The notes under the pieces were generated by a model that did no database searches, was not told the DNA's origin, and saw only the letters and a program-made list of their open reading frames with translations. Shown here piece after piece: positions 1 to 9,457 of a DNA stretch of 64,000 bases. Each line of letters begins with the position of its first letter. The stretch's first letter is position 1. A program made the translations under genes and the position numbers. Source of the DNA: Linanthus parryae (lineage: Eukaryota; Streptophyta; Magnoliopsida; Ericales; Polemoniaceae); NCBI GenBank assembly GCA_023055425.1, contig JALGPY010000005.1:7589501-7653500 (forward strand), read 5' to 3'.

Positions 1-127
1 AGAACTCAAACACTTGGTGGTGGTCATTGTCGTCGTCGTGGTGTTTGCCCCTGACACCTGATCGGATGACGTAGAGTTTGCCACGGGCAACGAATCCATA
101 ACAACGTAGTTTCCCGGACAACATGTC
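1..127 (-). pseudogene. Kelch-like gene copy A, truncated fragment
   Basis: Read on the minus strand, this edge fragment matches the middle of the kelch-like proteins encoded at 3526-4818 and 21730-23022: the stretch ending MLSG, the GFVA/RGKLYV kelch blade and the following HHQVFEF segment with an acidic Asp run. The rest lies outside the window to the left. On the right the similarity stops abruptly after the MLSG codons, and flanking sequence like that upstream of copy D resumes near 180. About half a kilobase covering the start of the gene has therefore been deleted. It cannot encode a full protein as seen here. At the codon where copy C has a stop, this copy still reads Arg. Confidence 0.75.
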
Positions 128-179
128 TAATAATGTTGGAAAGCAGCCAGTGTTTAAGGCCACTGTGTCATTTCTAATA

Positions 180-1085
180 ATGTTGTAGTGTTTGTGGAAT
201 TAATATAAGTGATGGTGGTCAAAATGTCAGATTGAAATTACATGAACCTATCAAACTCCCTAAAACTTAAAATCAACCCCGGGTTTTCTGAAACTACTCC
301 TACAACCCCTAAAATGAATCCAGCCCGCATTTCTACTTATAATTCTTGATTGCATATGTGTTGACGCCCCAATTGTTGAAGTGTCAACTCTCTAACAAGC
401 TGCAGTCATCACTTGGGAGAGATCATAACCAGCAAATTAGCTAGTAATCATGGACTTCATCATAATCTTCAAATAAAAAAATCTCCAACTCTATTTCTGC
501 TTTGATTCACCCTACATGTTGCTACAGTGCTACAGCAACATCACCTCAACCCCTAGAAGTGATCCATTAGAGAGGAACTGGATCAACACGTTGTGGTTCT
601 ATTATTTTTAGAAAGAATACCTTAAAACGTATTCTTGTGTAATCCTTTCTTTGTGTGGTGGTGCTAATTGGTAAAATTGAACTTCAACATTTATTTTCTA
701 CCGTCTTTGCAAGGGTAGGAAGGTCAAGTCAGTGGAGGATGGTTGGACAGTGGGTACTATGGTGGAGGACTGTAGAACAACCGCAAGTGGTTTGTGGAAG
801 CTACATTATCATAGTGTCCAAGAAAGAACATAGTTGTCATTGTTTTGCTTCAAAAGGAACGAGTTTAGAAAAAAATTCCCTTGAAAAAAATAAATGATTT
901 TAGAATGGGTGACGGTTCGGATAGGTTTTATTGGGAATGAGCCCAAAGTCGTACTAGTATCTTGACTAATGAGAGTTTCCATGCCCAAAATTAATATATT
1001 GTATCTTTAGCCCAAAAACTATATATTGAAAGCGTTTGTGGGCCCTGAAGGTGTTCGGTAGCATCTGGATGGTCTGTGACGATAA
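180..1085. repeat. Segmental duplicate of 23050-23893
   Basis: This block aligns along its whole length with 23050-23893, the DNA just upstream of kelch copy D, with scattered substitutions and small indels. Shared landmarks are the CTGCAGTCATC stretch, the GCTACAGTGCTACAGCAACA run and the GAAAGCGTTTGTGGGCCCTG stretch near the right end. It contains no convincing gene. The last 200 bases carry a LINE-like GDGSD...YWEWAQ coding relic shared by both copies. Confidence 0.8.
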
Positions 1086-1119
1086 CCTGGTCACGATCAC
1101 TCCTCTGAAGAAGAATTAT

Positions 1120-1620
1120 CAAGGGAATTATGTTCATGTTCACAAAAACAAATTTGATGAGATTACACTCAGGTATCTATGCTAGCCCGGTGGAGGCTAA
1201 CAGAGATTTACTTTGGAACGATCTGAAAGCCAAAGTCAACAGCATCGTCGGACCATGGCCCTTGGCTGGCGATTTTAATGATTTCGTGGGAGACTCTCAA
1301 AGTCCGTTGTTTCACTCAGTCCCGAAGCTATAGTACAAATTTAAAGAAGTTGCAAAACCTTAATGACTGCCAACTTATTGATTTGGACTACAATGATCCG
1401 GAGATGACTTGGGCTAATGGAAGGCATGGACTCGCCAATACCCAGGAAAGACGACCGTGCTCTGGGCAACATGGATTGAAAAGTGACGTTCCCTACCAGT
1501 CTCACCACTTACCTACCTCACAGCTATCCGGAGCGATCTCCACTCGATATGGAGACCCAATGTATGATCAATGAGTTTGTCAATAAACCATTTCGATTCG
1601 TGAATTGGTGGATTGAACAC
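1120..1620 (+). pseudogene. LINE endonuclease fragment
   Basis: Two overlapping frames encode pieces of the apurinic-like endonuclease domain of a plant L1-type LINE. The first (1130-1333) has a GIYASPVEANR segment, then WPLAGDFNDF, the family's GDFN motif. The second (1278-1574) has the downstream part, LIDLDYNDPEMTWANGRHG. A frameshift separates them and no reverse transcriptase follows. It is a dead fragment unrelated in position to the large LINE at the right of the window. Confidence 0.7.
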
Positions 1621-2066
1621 ATGGGTTTTAAAACTTTTGTTAAAAAAAAAAATTGGGGTACACACATTATTTTGAAAAATGCTTTGATTAGATTTAAGAT
1701 GAAATCTGGAATAAAACTACCCTTTTTTTTTTTTTGAGAAACGGAATAAAACTACTTTTGGAAACATCCACAAGAAAGAAAAGACTCTGTCTCCCTCAAA
1801 AAAAGAAAAAGAAAAATAGGACTCTCTTGGCTAGGGATTAAAGGCATTCAACGTCCCAAAGTCAAGGTTTTAACCACAACTTGTTTTTTATTTAAACAAA
1901 TCTTGCTGCTGAGTCTAATAGTTTTACAGCATGAAGAGACAATTTGGCACCAGAAGTCTAGACATAACTAGATTGTTAAAGGTGAAAAAAAATAAGCCTC
2001 TCAACTATAATTCGAAAAAGGAAGAAAAAAAAAACGTATTACTGCTCTTAAAGATCTCTCTGCTTG

Positions 2067-2104
<38 letters not shown>

Positions 2105-2400
2105 CACGCAGGTAACTAGATTAATGAGAATGATATGCTTAAAGAGCATGTGATTCAGTATTTTGAAAATCTCTATCAATATGTGCATAACCCCCCTTTA
2201 TGTCCTCTCTGTGGAAGATAATAATTTTCTCATGTCCCATGTTAGTAAGGATGATATCTGAAAAGCGGTTAAAAGTATTAACAAAAACAAGAACATTTGA
2301 CAAAAACAAGAACATCTGAAAAGCGGTTAAAAGTATTTACTTATGGTTAGCTGACGCTGTAGTTGGCAGATTGAATTAATGTGAAAGGAATATCTAAACA
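1621..2400. other. A-rich non-coding stretch with a poly(A) tract
   Basis: No gene is visible. The stretch is rich in A runs, including about 33 consecutive A at 2068-2100, which may be the tail of a retroposed sequence reading on the plus strand. A short direct repeat containing AAAAGCGGTTAAAAGTATT occurs around 2260-2340. Confidence 0.5.
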
Positions 2401-2411
2401 TTGATAGTAAT

Positions 2412-3520
2412 GGTAGAAGAGTAATGCACATTTCGTAAAGTATATTTGCGGTTGATGCAATTTTAAGTTTGGAAACTGATAACCCTGTGAGTACGAGCTT
2501 TAAAGAATATAGTTTACAGGTACTACTCCTGGCACCACATCTTCTGTATTATTCACAAAACAATTATCAGGAGCTGATACTATTCGAGAAACTGTCCCGC
2601 TCTTAAAACTTCCTACAATTACATTGCTCATTTACAGAACTAAAAGTCGTGAAATTGTCCAACTATAGTAAGTGAAAGTGCCTCCAATTATGTTGGAGTG
2701 GGTGAACTACGTGAATTGGAAAGAAAGAAGCTAGTGTATAATTTATGTTCAGCCCATTTGATTGATGTAAAGCTTAAGGATGCTGGTGAAATTCCGGTGT
2801 ATTGTGACACTTTGGAGAAGGCAAAACAAGTGGCAGTATCTATTTATATGCAGAATTGGCTACTTGCTCTGTTTATAAAGTCCTACACAAAGCTAAGAGA
2901 GTTTGCTAGACCAGGGGTGACAAGGTAGGTTTGCTACTTCATATCCGACTTTGAAGAGCTTTCATGATATATTGAAAGATCCAAATTAGACCTACGTATG
3001 CATCGGAGACGTGGGCACAAGCTCTTATGCTACTACCGAAGCTGGAAAAGAAGCACACAAGATCATAATAGATGATGCTAGGTTTTGAAAGTCCTTAAAT
3101 ATCGCATGACTAGTGTTCTTCCATTAGTTGAAGTGTTGGAACTTGTTGATGGAGTTGCAAAATGGCAATGGGGTACATTTATGAAGCAATAGATAGGGTC
3201 AAGGAACATATTGCAATTTTCTTTTAAATGTGAAGACTAGTTTCTCAAATGAGGAACAGATTATAGGGTTCCAGTTTGCTATTGAGTGTTAAACACCAAA
3301 GAACACTCTGGCTTCTTGATTCATTTTGATTATTCTAGCAATGATCACCTTGATTTCTTTTTGGAGCACGAAGCAGAGGGAGATATGAAGTTTCTCAAAT
3401 CATGATGTTTGGACCAAATACTTCTAGGGTTCCAACTCGAAATTTATCCGTGCTCGATTCAAAAATATGAAAGACATTTGCAAACAAAATGTAACAGACT
3501 TAATGAGATACTAGTACACC
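2412..3520. repeat. Segmental duplicate of 20176-21720
   Basis: This block matches 20176-21720 with small indels and lies immediately downstream of kelch copy B, as its partner does for copy D. The duplicated unit therefore includes a dead hAT transposase plus the kelch gene, in the same order and orientation. Part of the partner (around 21180-21700) is missing or shortened here. Confidence 0.8.
2698..3240 (+). pseudogene. hAT-type transposase remnant (copy 1)
   Basis: The first open stretch (2698-2928) reads GELRELERKKLVYNLC and ends KLREFARPGVTR. The RPGVTRFAT signature is typical of the central region of plant hAT transposase-like proteins. Past the stop, other frames continue with FATSYPTLKSFHDIL and then VLPLVEVLELVDG and a MGYIYEAIDRVKE-like segment, also family features. 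Several frameshifts and stops intervene, and no BED finger or dimerisation domain is seen. A near twin lies at 20462-21000. Confidence 0.65.
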
Positions 3521-3525
3521 ACTAC

Positions 3526-4818
3526 TTACGGAGCTAGGAAGGAGCCTTCCATGTAAACGCAGCTGAGATCCTCTGGACTGGTGAGTCTGCAGGAAAACCG
3601 CTTGGTGTGCAACACGGTGAGGGGGGTTGGAAGTGGTTGTCGGAGGTGGTCGTCAGGAGGATTGGCTGCTTTGGCAAGAGGGAACTTGAAGACGATGATG
3701 CTACAAACAAAGGTGTCGCCGTCCGGTTTCCCGTCAGGATCCTCAGGTAATTCAGGGTTCGGGGGATGTCCGACCGTAACGTAACAAAACACATCCTTCC
3801 GAACGTGATGGATGCCGGAAGTGGTGATACCTTTAGGCAGAAGGGCCTTGAGATGATCCGAGAAAGCACCCGATGCCGAGCGACCCCTGTCCGCGTCGAG
3901 TAAATCCTTCTCCACGTCAACAACGGGTCCAATCGAGACGACGCCGTCAGTGCTATCCCAGTAGGTGGTGGTGGTTCCATCTTTCAACACGGCCACAGCG
4001 CGTCCATAGGCTTCAGGACACAAGACGAGCGGACCGGGGTCAATATACGTCCATTCTTCCTTGTCGAGATGAAAAGTTAAGATGCCGGCTTCTGTAACGA
4101 ATAAAACTTTGTCATCAATTACAACACTGGCAATCACTTCAGCACCACTATCAGGAGGATCCGGAAGAGCATTCCAGCCATCCTCGGGACGGGCAGGGTC
4201 GTAGAACTCGAACACTTGGTAGTCGTAGTTACTGACACCTGATCCAATGGCGTAGATTTTCCCATTGGCAACGAATCCGTGTGATTTCCCGGACAACATG
4301 TCGGGGGTATCATATTCCACCACGGATTTAGCATTTAATGTTGTCGCGAGGAGGGGATGCTTGGTGGTGTCGATAGAGTAGACTTTACGGGAGAAAACTT
4401 GTAAAGTGTAGTGTGCATCACGACTTGGTAAAACACGGCCACCAAAGAAATACAACTTTGGGCCAAACATGATGCTAGACATGTTAGCTGGGAAGTCATC
4501 GAAACAAAATTCGACTGCAGGATAAAGAGACGGCGGTGGTGATTTTAGCAAGAGAGGGTCGTTCTTTACCTCCTCCAGTCGACAAGTGCCGTAGCTAGAC
4601 GACAGGTCGACGGCATAGACGGCTTGGGTTATGTGATCCCTGAGAGAAATCTTCATAAACATGTATAGTATCTTCTTTTCTGCCTTCTGTTTCCGCCGAC
4701 GACGACGAACAAGACGCCGTAGCAGTCGACGGCGAGATAGCATGCAAAGAAACGGCCGTGAAGGAGAAGACAACGCCTGACAAAGACGACGTCTTTGCTG
4801 TCCACGAGAAATCGCCAT
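3526..4818 (-). CDS. Kelch-repeat / galactose-oxidase-like protein, copy B
   Basis: Single-exon gene of 430 residues. I chose the ATG at 4816-4818 because the MAISRG start is shared by copies C and D, while upstream codons differ. The first 50 residues are strongly basic (RRRLLRRL, RRRRRK), which could serve nuclear or organelle targeting or RNA contact; this is inference. Kelch-like blades follow: FGPKLYFFGG near 118-127, GFVANGKIYAIGSG near 181-194 with FEFYDP, and VVIDDKVLF near 232. The C-terminal third (PKGITTSGIHHV onward) is conserved in all copies but matches no domain I know. No F-box is evident. Such beta-propellers usually bind proteins; the partner is unknown. The reading frame is open and nearly identical to copy D, so both may be expressed. 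The call as kelch-like is firm, the function is not. Confidence 0.8.
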   Translation of the reverse strand: MAISRGQQRRRLCQALSSPSRPFLCMLSRRRLLRRLVRRRRRKQKAEKKILYMFMKISLRDHITQAVYAVDLSSSYGTCRLEEVKNDPLLLKSPPPSLYPAVEFCFDDFPANMSSIMFGPKLYFFGGRVLPSRDAHYTLQVFSRKVYSIDTTKHPLLATTLNAKSVVEYDTPDMLSGKSHGFVANGKIYAIGSGVSNYDYQVFEFYDPARPEDGWNALPDPPDSGAEVIASVVIDDKVLFVTEAGILTFHLDKEEWTYIDPGPLVLCPEAYGRAVAVLKDGTTTTYWDSTDGVVSIGPVVDVEKDLLDADRGRSASGAFSDHLKALLPKGITTSGIHHVRKDVFCYVTVGHPPNPELPEDPDGKPDGDTFVCSIIVFKFPLAKAANPPDDHLRQPLPTPLTVLHTKRFSCRLTSPEDLSCVYMEGSFLAP

Positions 4819-4868
4819 ATGCGCTGAGCTTGTAGGTTTTGATGATGCCCCCTCACACATTCGATAAT

Positions 4869-5165
4869 CTACAATGTGTAAAAGACAAAATCACTCGTCA
4901 AGTTTAATGTATAGACACTTTCACCCCTTCGTGTTTGGAAAATTATATTATCATCACTTTTGTCTGCAAAATTTTAGAATATTTGCACTCCCCCCCCCTC
5001 CCCAATTTTGGATGTCGTTAGTGTGGGGTGGTTATCAGTCACTGCAGTAGTTTCAGGGACAAATTTTCTCTCCTAGAATGTAATAGAGTGTAAGATGACA
5101 CAAATCAGAGGAAATTGTCCTTGCCGAACTTGAGGGGGTAAAAGTATCTTTAACCCTTCTACAAT
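4869..5165. repeat. MITE-like inverted-repeat element upstream of kelch copy B
   Basis: The two ends are imperfect inverted repeats. The left end has AAAGACAAAATCACTCGTCA and the right end, reverse-complemented, has AAAGATACTTTTACCCCCTC, each followed by an AGTT stretch. A homologous left part lies upstream of kelch copy C (10672-10880), so the sequence travelled with, or inserted before, that duplication. No target duplication was found. It may contain or displace the promoters of these genes. Confidence 0.45.
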
Positions 5166-5229
5166 CTTATAATTCAATAATCTATCTCATCCAAACATGT
5201 TCAAAGCTAGGAACTGATGTTATTTCTTT

Positions 5230-5885
5230 TTGAGAAGTGAAGTACTTGAGTACTTGGGTCGCATGATCAAACTTCGCCAGATCATGGCGGACTTGCTATT
5301 GGAGGCTCTAGGGTTGTCGAGCGACTACCTATCACGAATCGAATGCGCAAAAAGCGAGACAGTTGTGCTACTTTACGACCCCAAATGCCGGAACCGGACC
5401 GGACCGTGGGTAACGCGAAGCACTCGGACCCGACGGTTTTCACAATACTACTTCAAGACCCCGAGAATGGTGGGCTCCAAGTTCCTCACAAAGATTAGTG
5501 GATCGATTTTCCTCCAGTTCACGACACACTCATATCAAATATCAGCGATTTCATGCAGGTGCATAAATTAAGCGGGTGGTGCAATTAATTTTATTAACCT
5601 AATATTGCAATGATTTTTGCGATATTTTTGTAGGTTATCTTGAATGACAAGTTCAAGACAGTGGAGCACCGGGTGTTCGCGCAACCGATTGGGCCTAGAG
5701 CATCGGTGGCGTGTATCTTTTCCTGAGCAGCAAGGCTGGAGAGGAGCCGTTTGGGCCGATAAAAGTGCTCACGTCTGAGGATAGCCCGCCGGTGTAGAAA
5801 GTTCCTGGTCCGTGACTACATGGAATCCCACTTGGTCTCGTATGGGCTTATCGAATCTACTCTTCCTTGTTACAAGCGATAAAGA
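5230..5885 (+). pseudogene. ACC-oxidase-homologue (2OG-Fe(II) dioxygenase) pseudogene
   Basis: Two exon relics flank an intron of about 75 bases (5559-5633, GT to AG). Exon 1 reads EYLGRMIKLRQIMADLLLEA in one frame. After a 1-base frameshift near 5390 it continues with NAKHSDPTVFTILLQD and a PENGGLQ segment, containing the HxD iron ligands. An in-frame TAG follows HKD at the site expected to be Gln or another residue. Exon 2 reads NDKFKTVEHRVFAQP then RAS, giving the distal His and the RxS that binds 2-oxoglutarate. The N-terminal half of the family protein is absent. The organisation resembles plant 1-aminocyclopropane-1-carboxylate oxidase homologues. The truncation, frameshift and stop make it a pseudogene. 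Confidence 0.75.
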
Positions 5886-5924
5886 ACCGGTTTCTTATTA
5901 TCATCTTTCTATGTAGTTTTTTTT

Positions 5925-6277
5925 CAATGAAAAGAAGCTTGCATTAAAAAGAGAAGGCTAGAAAGCCAGCAGTACAAGAAGCCATCACGGCCAAGCAGAG
6001 AAAACTAATCAGTCTTACCACAGTGATCTAGCACAAAAGTGGGCTGAAAGACTATCAGTTCTGGGAATGAAACAAAAATTACACTCAGACTGTTTTTTTG
6101 AGTCAAGCTTCTGCAATCCTCCATAATAGGTGCAATACTGATTGAACTGCCCTTGCCACTAGAATTCAAAGCATCCACGGAGATGTTAGAATCGGATAAG
6201 AATTGAATCATGTTCATACCTTTAGACAAAGCAAGAAACAAGGCATGTCTGATACCCATAGCTTCCTTCCAGTTCAT
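5925..6277 (-). pseudogene. LINE 3' end with RNase H (RVT_3) fragment
   Basis: The minus-strand frame 6005-6277 reads WKEAMGIRHALFLALSKGMN, then an IQFLSDS segment. The E..A...AL pattern and the SDS motif are those of the plant RNase H-like RVT_3 domain found at the C-terminus of many LINEs. Further down in this orientation a TTTTTAATG tract and an A run (5923-5932, seen as T on the plus strand) look like a retroposed 3' end. Only this C-terminal scrap remains. Confidence 0.6.
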
Positions 6278-6279
6278 GT

Positions 6280-6675
6280 GAAGAGGTTTCGATTTGATAA
6301 GGATGATGGTGTTGGGGTTTATTTGGATCTATTGCTGGCTGGATTTGAAAATGTTTGTGGCCATAATCGGTGCTTCAACGGTAGAATCGTGATTTTGGAC
6401 GGCTGTTTTCCATGGTCGGAGCAATCATCTCCTTTCCAGTGGTCTTCCTTTCTTTCTGGGAACTCACATTGTCAACTTGAGGAAGCGTAAAAGTCTTATT
6501 AATGTTTCTATTGGAAAGGACCACTTTTGTTTCCCTCAATGTTTTTATTTTCTGCTTTTTTCTAGAGCTTTGTCTCTCAGAGTTGGTGGGTTGTACCACT
6601 CTCTGCTACCAGATGTTATCTGGTCTCTTTGGCTGTGATAGCCTTTTTTAATGAAAGCTACAATTTCCGAGAAAA
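6280..6675 (+). other. Unassigned sequence with possible retroposed 3' tail
   Basis: No protein family could be recognised. On the plus strand the block ends with a TAATGAAAGCTACAATTTCC segment followed by an A run (6671-6679), the usual look of a retroposon tail. The open minus-strand frame 6375-6599 is Lys- and Arg-rich and is probably fortuitous. Confidence 0.3.
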
Positions 6676-6689
6676 AAAAGATGCGGAGA

Positions 6690-6960
6690 GTTTCATTCTC
6701 ACTCTTGATCTTCAAAAAACTTTACTGCTTTCTCTGATTCTTCACATTAGTTACCAGTCTGCCCACCTTTCACAAGAAAAATTATTCACTCTTCCTGAAA
6801 CCTAGGCTTTTCAGCAGCCTCCCATAAGCTTTTATTTCTGAAGAAGTTTCTCAAACCTGAATCAATCTACGAACATTGCTCATAAAATTTACAATGCTAC
6901 AACGAACACTAGGAGTCCGTAGAACACTATACTAAATGAAATAGTTTCCGAAAATTCAGT
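6690..6960. repeat. Copy of the lipase gene 3' end region (38045-38270)
   Basis: This block aligns with 38045-38270, the last codons and downstream flank of the class 3 lipase gene, over stretches such as CTGAATCAATCTACGAA and ATGCTACAACGAACACTA (near matches). It carries extra bases, for instance around the CCTAGGCTTTTCAGC segment. The lipase coding exons are not copied. Confidence 0.65.
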
Positions 6961-7263
6961 TGTGATAAATGATTTGCTATATTTTCGGAAACTCATTGTG
7001 ATCCGAAGAACCCAAAACTGTAACATGATAAAAAGAAATTTGACTCGTTCAAACATTGTCGCAATAGAGGGTATTAAATTCTCTGTATTATGATTGCCTG
7101 TGGAATATTAGATGTAGACCCTGAAAGAAGCACATGAGGAGAGGAATAATGCCATTAACGTTTGCCCAAACCTCGAGAAGTATAGAACCCTACTGTAGTT
7201 GAAAGATTACTTGCTTACCAATTACTACATGTGTCTGTGTGTCGGAAGATAATGTACAGTCAC

Positions 7264-7472
7264 GGGTCATAGGAGAAATTTTTGTTTGCTCTAAGAGCAA
7301 ATACACGTGGTGCTCTAATTAATACAACACATGACACGTCAGGAAGGAAGAGAATGAGTGGCAGACAAAAGAAAGTGAATTCTTATATGTTCCTGACGTG
7401 TGCTGTGATGTATTAATTAGAGCACCACGTTATATTTGCTCTTAGAGCAAGCAATAATTACTCGGGTCATAG
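7264..7472. mobile_element. Mutator-like MITE with 9-bp target duplication
   Basis: The element spans 7273-7463 (191 bp). Its arms form a long inverted repeat of about 80 bases: TTTGCTCTAAGAGCAAATA near the left end and TATTTGCTCTTAGAGCAAGC near the right end. It is flanked by identical 9-mers GGGTCATAG at 7264-7272 and 7464-7472. Long terminal inverted repeats with a 9-bp duplication are the hallmark of Mutator-like elements. It has no coding capacity and could fold into a near-complete hairpin. Confidence 0.85.
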
Positions 7473-7605
7473 AGAGGTCATAAGGTAACCTTGTCATCTT
7501 ATGATGTATATGAAAGAGAGGTCACAAGGTAACCTTGTCATCTTATGTATATGAAAGAGAGGTCATAAGGTGACCTTGTCATCTTATGATGTATATGAAG
7601 AAGAC
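7464..7605. repeat. Tandem repeat, about 2.5-3 units of ~50 bp
   Basis: The unit, built from AGAGAGGTCATAAGGTAACC followed by TTGTCATCTTATG(ATG)TATATGAA, occurs three times in direct succession with one ATG indel. The first unit begins inside the right-hand target duplication of the neighbouring MITE. A diverged single unit occurs at 21578-21640, 3' of kelch copy D, so the repeat expanded here. Confidence 0.8.
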
Positions 7606-7614
7606 ACAAATGAA

Positions 7615-7725
7615 CGAGAAATATTTGTTTACTCTATGATAAATGACATGTCCATGTTCTAATCATACAACACATAACATGTATTGAAGAAAGAGAATGA
7701 GTGACACACAAAAAAAAGTACTTAA
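7615..7725. repeat. Diverged partial copy of the MITE at 7273-7463
   Basis: GAGAAATATTTGTTTACTCT begins a block resembling the left half and spacer of the neighbouring MITE, including AGAAAGAGAATGAGTG and the CACACAA segment. The right arm is missing, so this is a truncated or solo half copy. Confidence 0.5.
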
Positions 7726-8509
7726 TTAAGGGAAACTTGTTGAGATACTACTCGTAAACTAGGGGGGCAAGATTGCGAGAATACTTACGGAGCTAGGAAA
7801 GAGCCGTCCATGTAAACGCAGCTTAGATCCACTCGTCTTGTGATTCTGCAGGAAAACATTTTGGCGTGCAACACCGTGGCGGGGCTAGGAAGTGGTTGTT
7901 GGCGTTTGACATCATTTGAACAAGCTGCTTTGGTAGGAGGAAACTTGAAAACGATGATGCTACAAACAAACGTGTCACCGTCGAATTTCCCATTAGGATT
8001 ATTAAGGGATTGAGGGTCCGGGGGATGTCCCGTCGTAGCGTAACAAAACACGTCGTTCCCCACGTGATGGATGCTGGAGATGGGGATAACTTTGGGCAGG
8101 AGGACCTTGAGATGATCCGAGAATTCACCCGATGCCGAGCGACCCCTGAATTTATCAACTATATCCTTGTCCACATCAAGAACCGGTCCAGTTGAGACGA
8201 CTCCTTCATTGCTACCCCAATAGGTGTAGGGGGTGGTGGTGGTTCCATCTTTCCGCACAACTGCCGTCGCAGGTCCATAGGCATCAGGACACAAGACGAG
8301 TGGTCCGTGGTTGATATAAGTCCATTGGTGGTTGTCCAGAGGAAAAGTGAAGATGCCTCCTTCTGTTAGGAAGACAACCTTGTCATCAACCACAGCACTG
8401 CCAGTCACTGAAGCATAACTATCAGGGAGATCCGGAAGAGGTTTCCAACCATACTCGAGAGCTGCAGGGTCGTAGAACTCAAACAGTTGGTGGTGGTCAT
8501 CGTCGTCGT

Positions 8510-9457
8510 CATAGTTGTGGATTCCGTTCCGTTCCAGTCCGGAACGGTCGGAATGTTCTGGTTTTAAGCTAAGACGGAACGGAAACCACATTGATCCGTA
8601 CCAGCCACAATTTCGGTTCGATCCGGTCGGATCCGGGCTGATCCGGTCAATCCGGGCGGAACTCTGCCGGATCCAGATCACACTTAAAAAATTTAATAGC
8701 GCTCAGAGGAATCGAACCCAGCACCACTGCTTTGGTAAGCATATGCCTTTCCATTGGGCCAAACTCGGTTCGATCTGGTCGGATTCAGGCTGATCCGGTC
8801 AATCCGGGCGGAACTCTGCCGGATCCAGATCACACTTAGAAAATTTAATGGTGCTCAGAGGAATCGAACCCAGCACCACTGCTTTGGTAAGCATATGCCT
8901 TTCCATTGGGCCAAACTCAATCTTGTAATCTTGTTACCTAATGTGATTTTGTAGATATTTATTATTATCTAAGCTGAGTTAATACAATTACTTCTAATTA
9001 AAATTCTATCATTATAGTCAAATTTATACTAGTACTTGAATTTTTTCCTTAAGTGACATTAAGTATAAACACAACTAATGAGTATAACTATATAGGTGTT
9101 TGTGTGTTCTTTTATCGAATAAAAATTTAGTATCATAAATTCTTTGTTTGGAAAAACTTTTCTCACATTATTTTGATCTTAAAATAATATATATTTTTTA
9201 TATTACATCAACTTTCTTCATAAATTCTTTGTTAGACCTCAAGTTACTAGTTTGAAATGTCAAACAACATTGAAATATGCTGAAAATTTTGTATTTTGAT
9301 GTTGATATGAAGCATCACTAGTATTTCGTATAATAGTTATATATATAATAAAAAAGTGCGGTAAATCCGGAACGGATCGCCGTTCCGTCCGGATCCGAGA
9401 TCATTCCGTTCCCAAGAGCAAAACGGAACGGGAACCGGAACGGTATTCACAGCTATG
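8510..9457. mobile_element. Non-autonomous hAT element in kelch copy C
   Basis: Termini are CATAGTTGTGGATTCCGTTC on the left and, reverse-complemented, CATAGCTGTGAATACCGTTC on the right. Identical 8-mers GTCGTCGT flank it at 8502-8509 and 9458-9465. The target lies in a GTC microsatellite, but the 8-bp length and TIR pairing fit the hAT superfamily. Subterminal regions are dense in CCGTTCC/GGAACGG motifs, as in other plant hATs. No transposase is encoded. The interior has a 152-bp tandem duplication (8614-8917) that includes a tRNA-like segment, followed by AT-rich filler. Confidence 0.85.
8614..8917 (-). repeat. 152-bp tandem duplication containing tRNA-like sequences
   Basis: Two adjacent 152-base units (8614-8765, 8766-8917) differ at a handful of sites. 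Each contains, on the minus strand, a tRNA-like segment (about 8698-8765 and 8850-8917) with a perfect B-box GGTTCGATTCC and an A-box-like TTGGCCCAATGGAAAGGC, about 70 bases long. The acceptor ends do not pair convincingly, so these are tRNA-derived sequences rather than working tRNA genes. Confidence 0.7.

Noticed and set aside
655..897. 80-residue plus-strand frame
   Set aside because: The duplicate at 23470-23700 does not preserve the frame, so it is not under coding constraint.
7464..7605. CRISPR-like direct repeats
   Set aside because: Contiguous repeats with no unique spacers, in a plant nuclear genome: an ordinary tandem repeat.
8698..8917. Functional tRNA genes in the hAT element
   Set aside because: B boxes are good, but acceptor stems do not pair and the copies sit in a transposon. 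I call them tRNA-like only.
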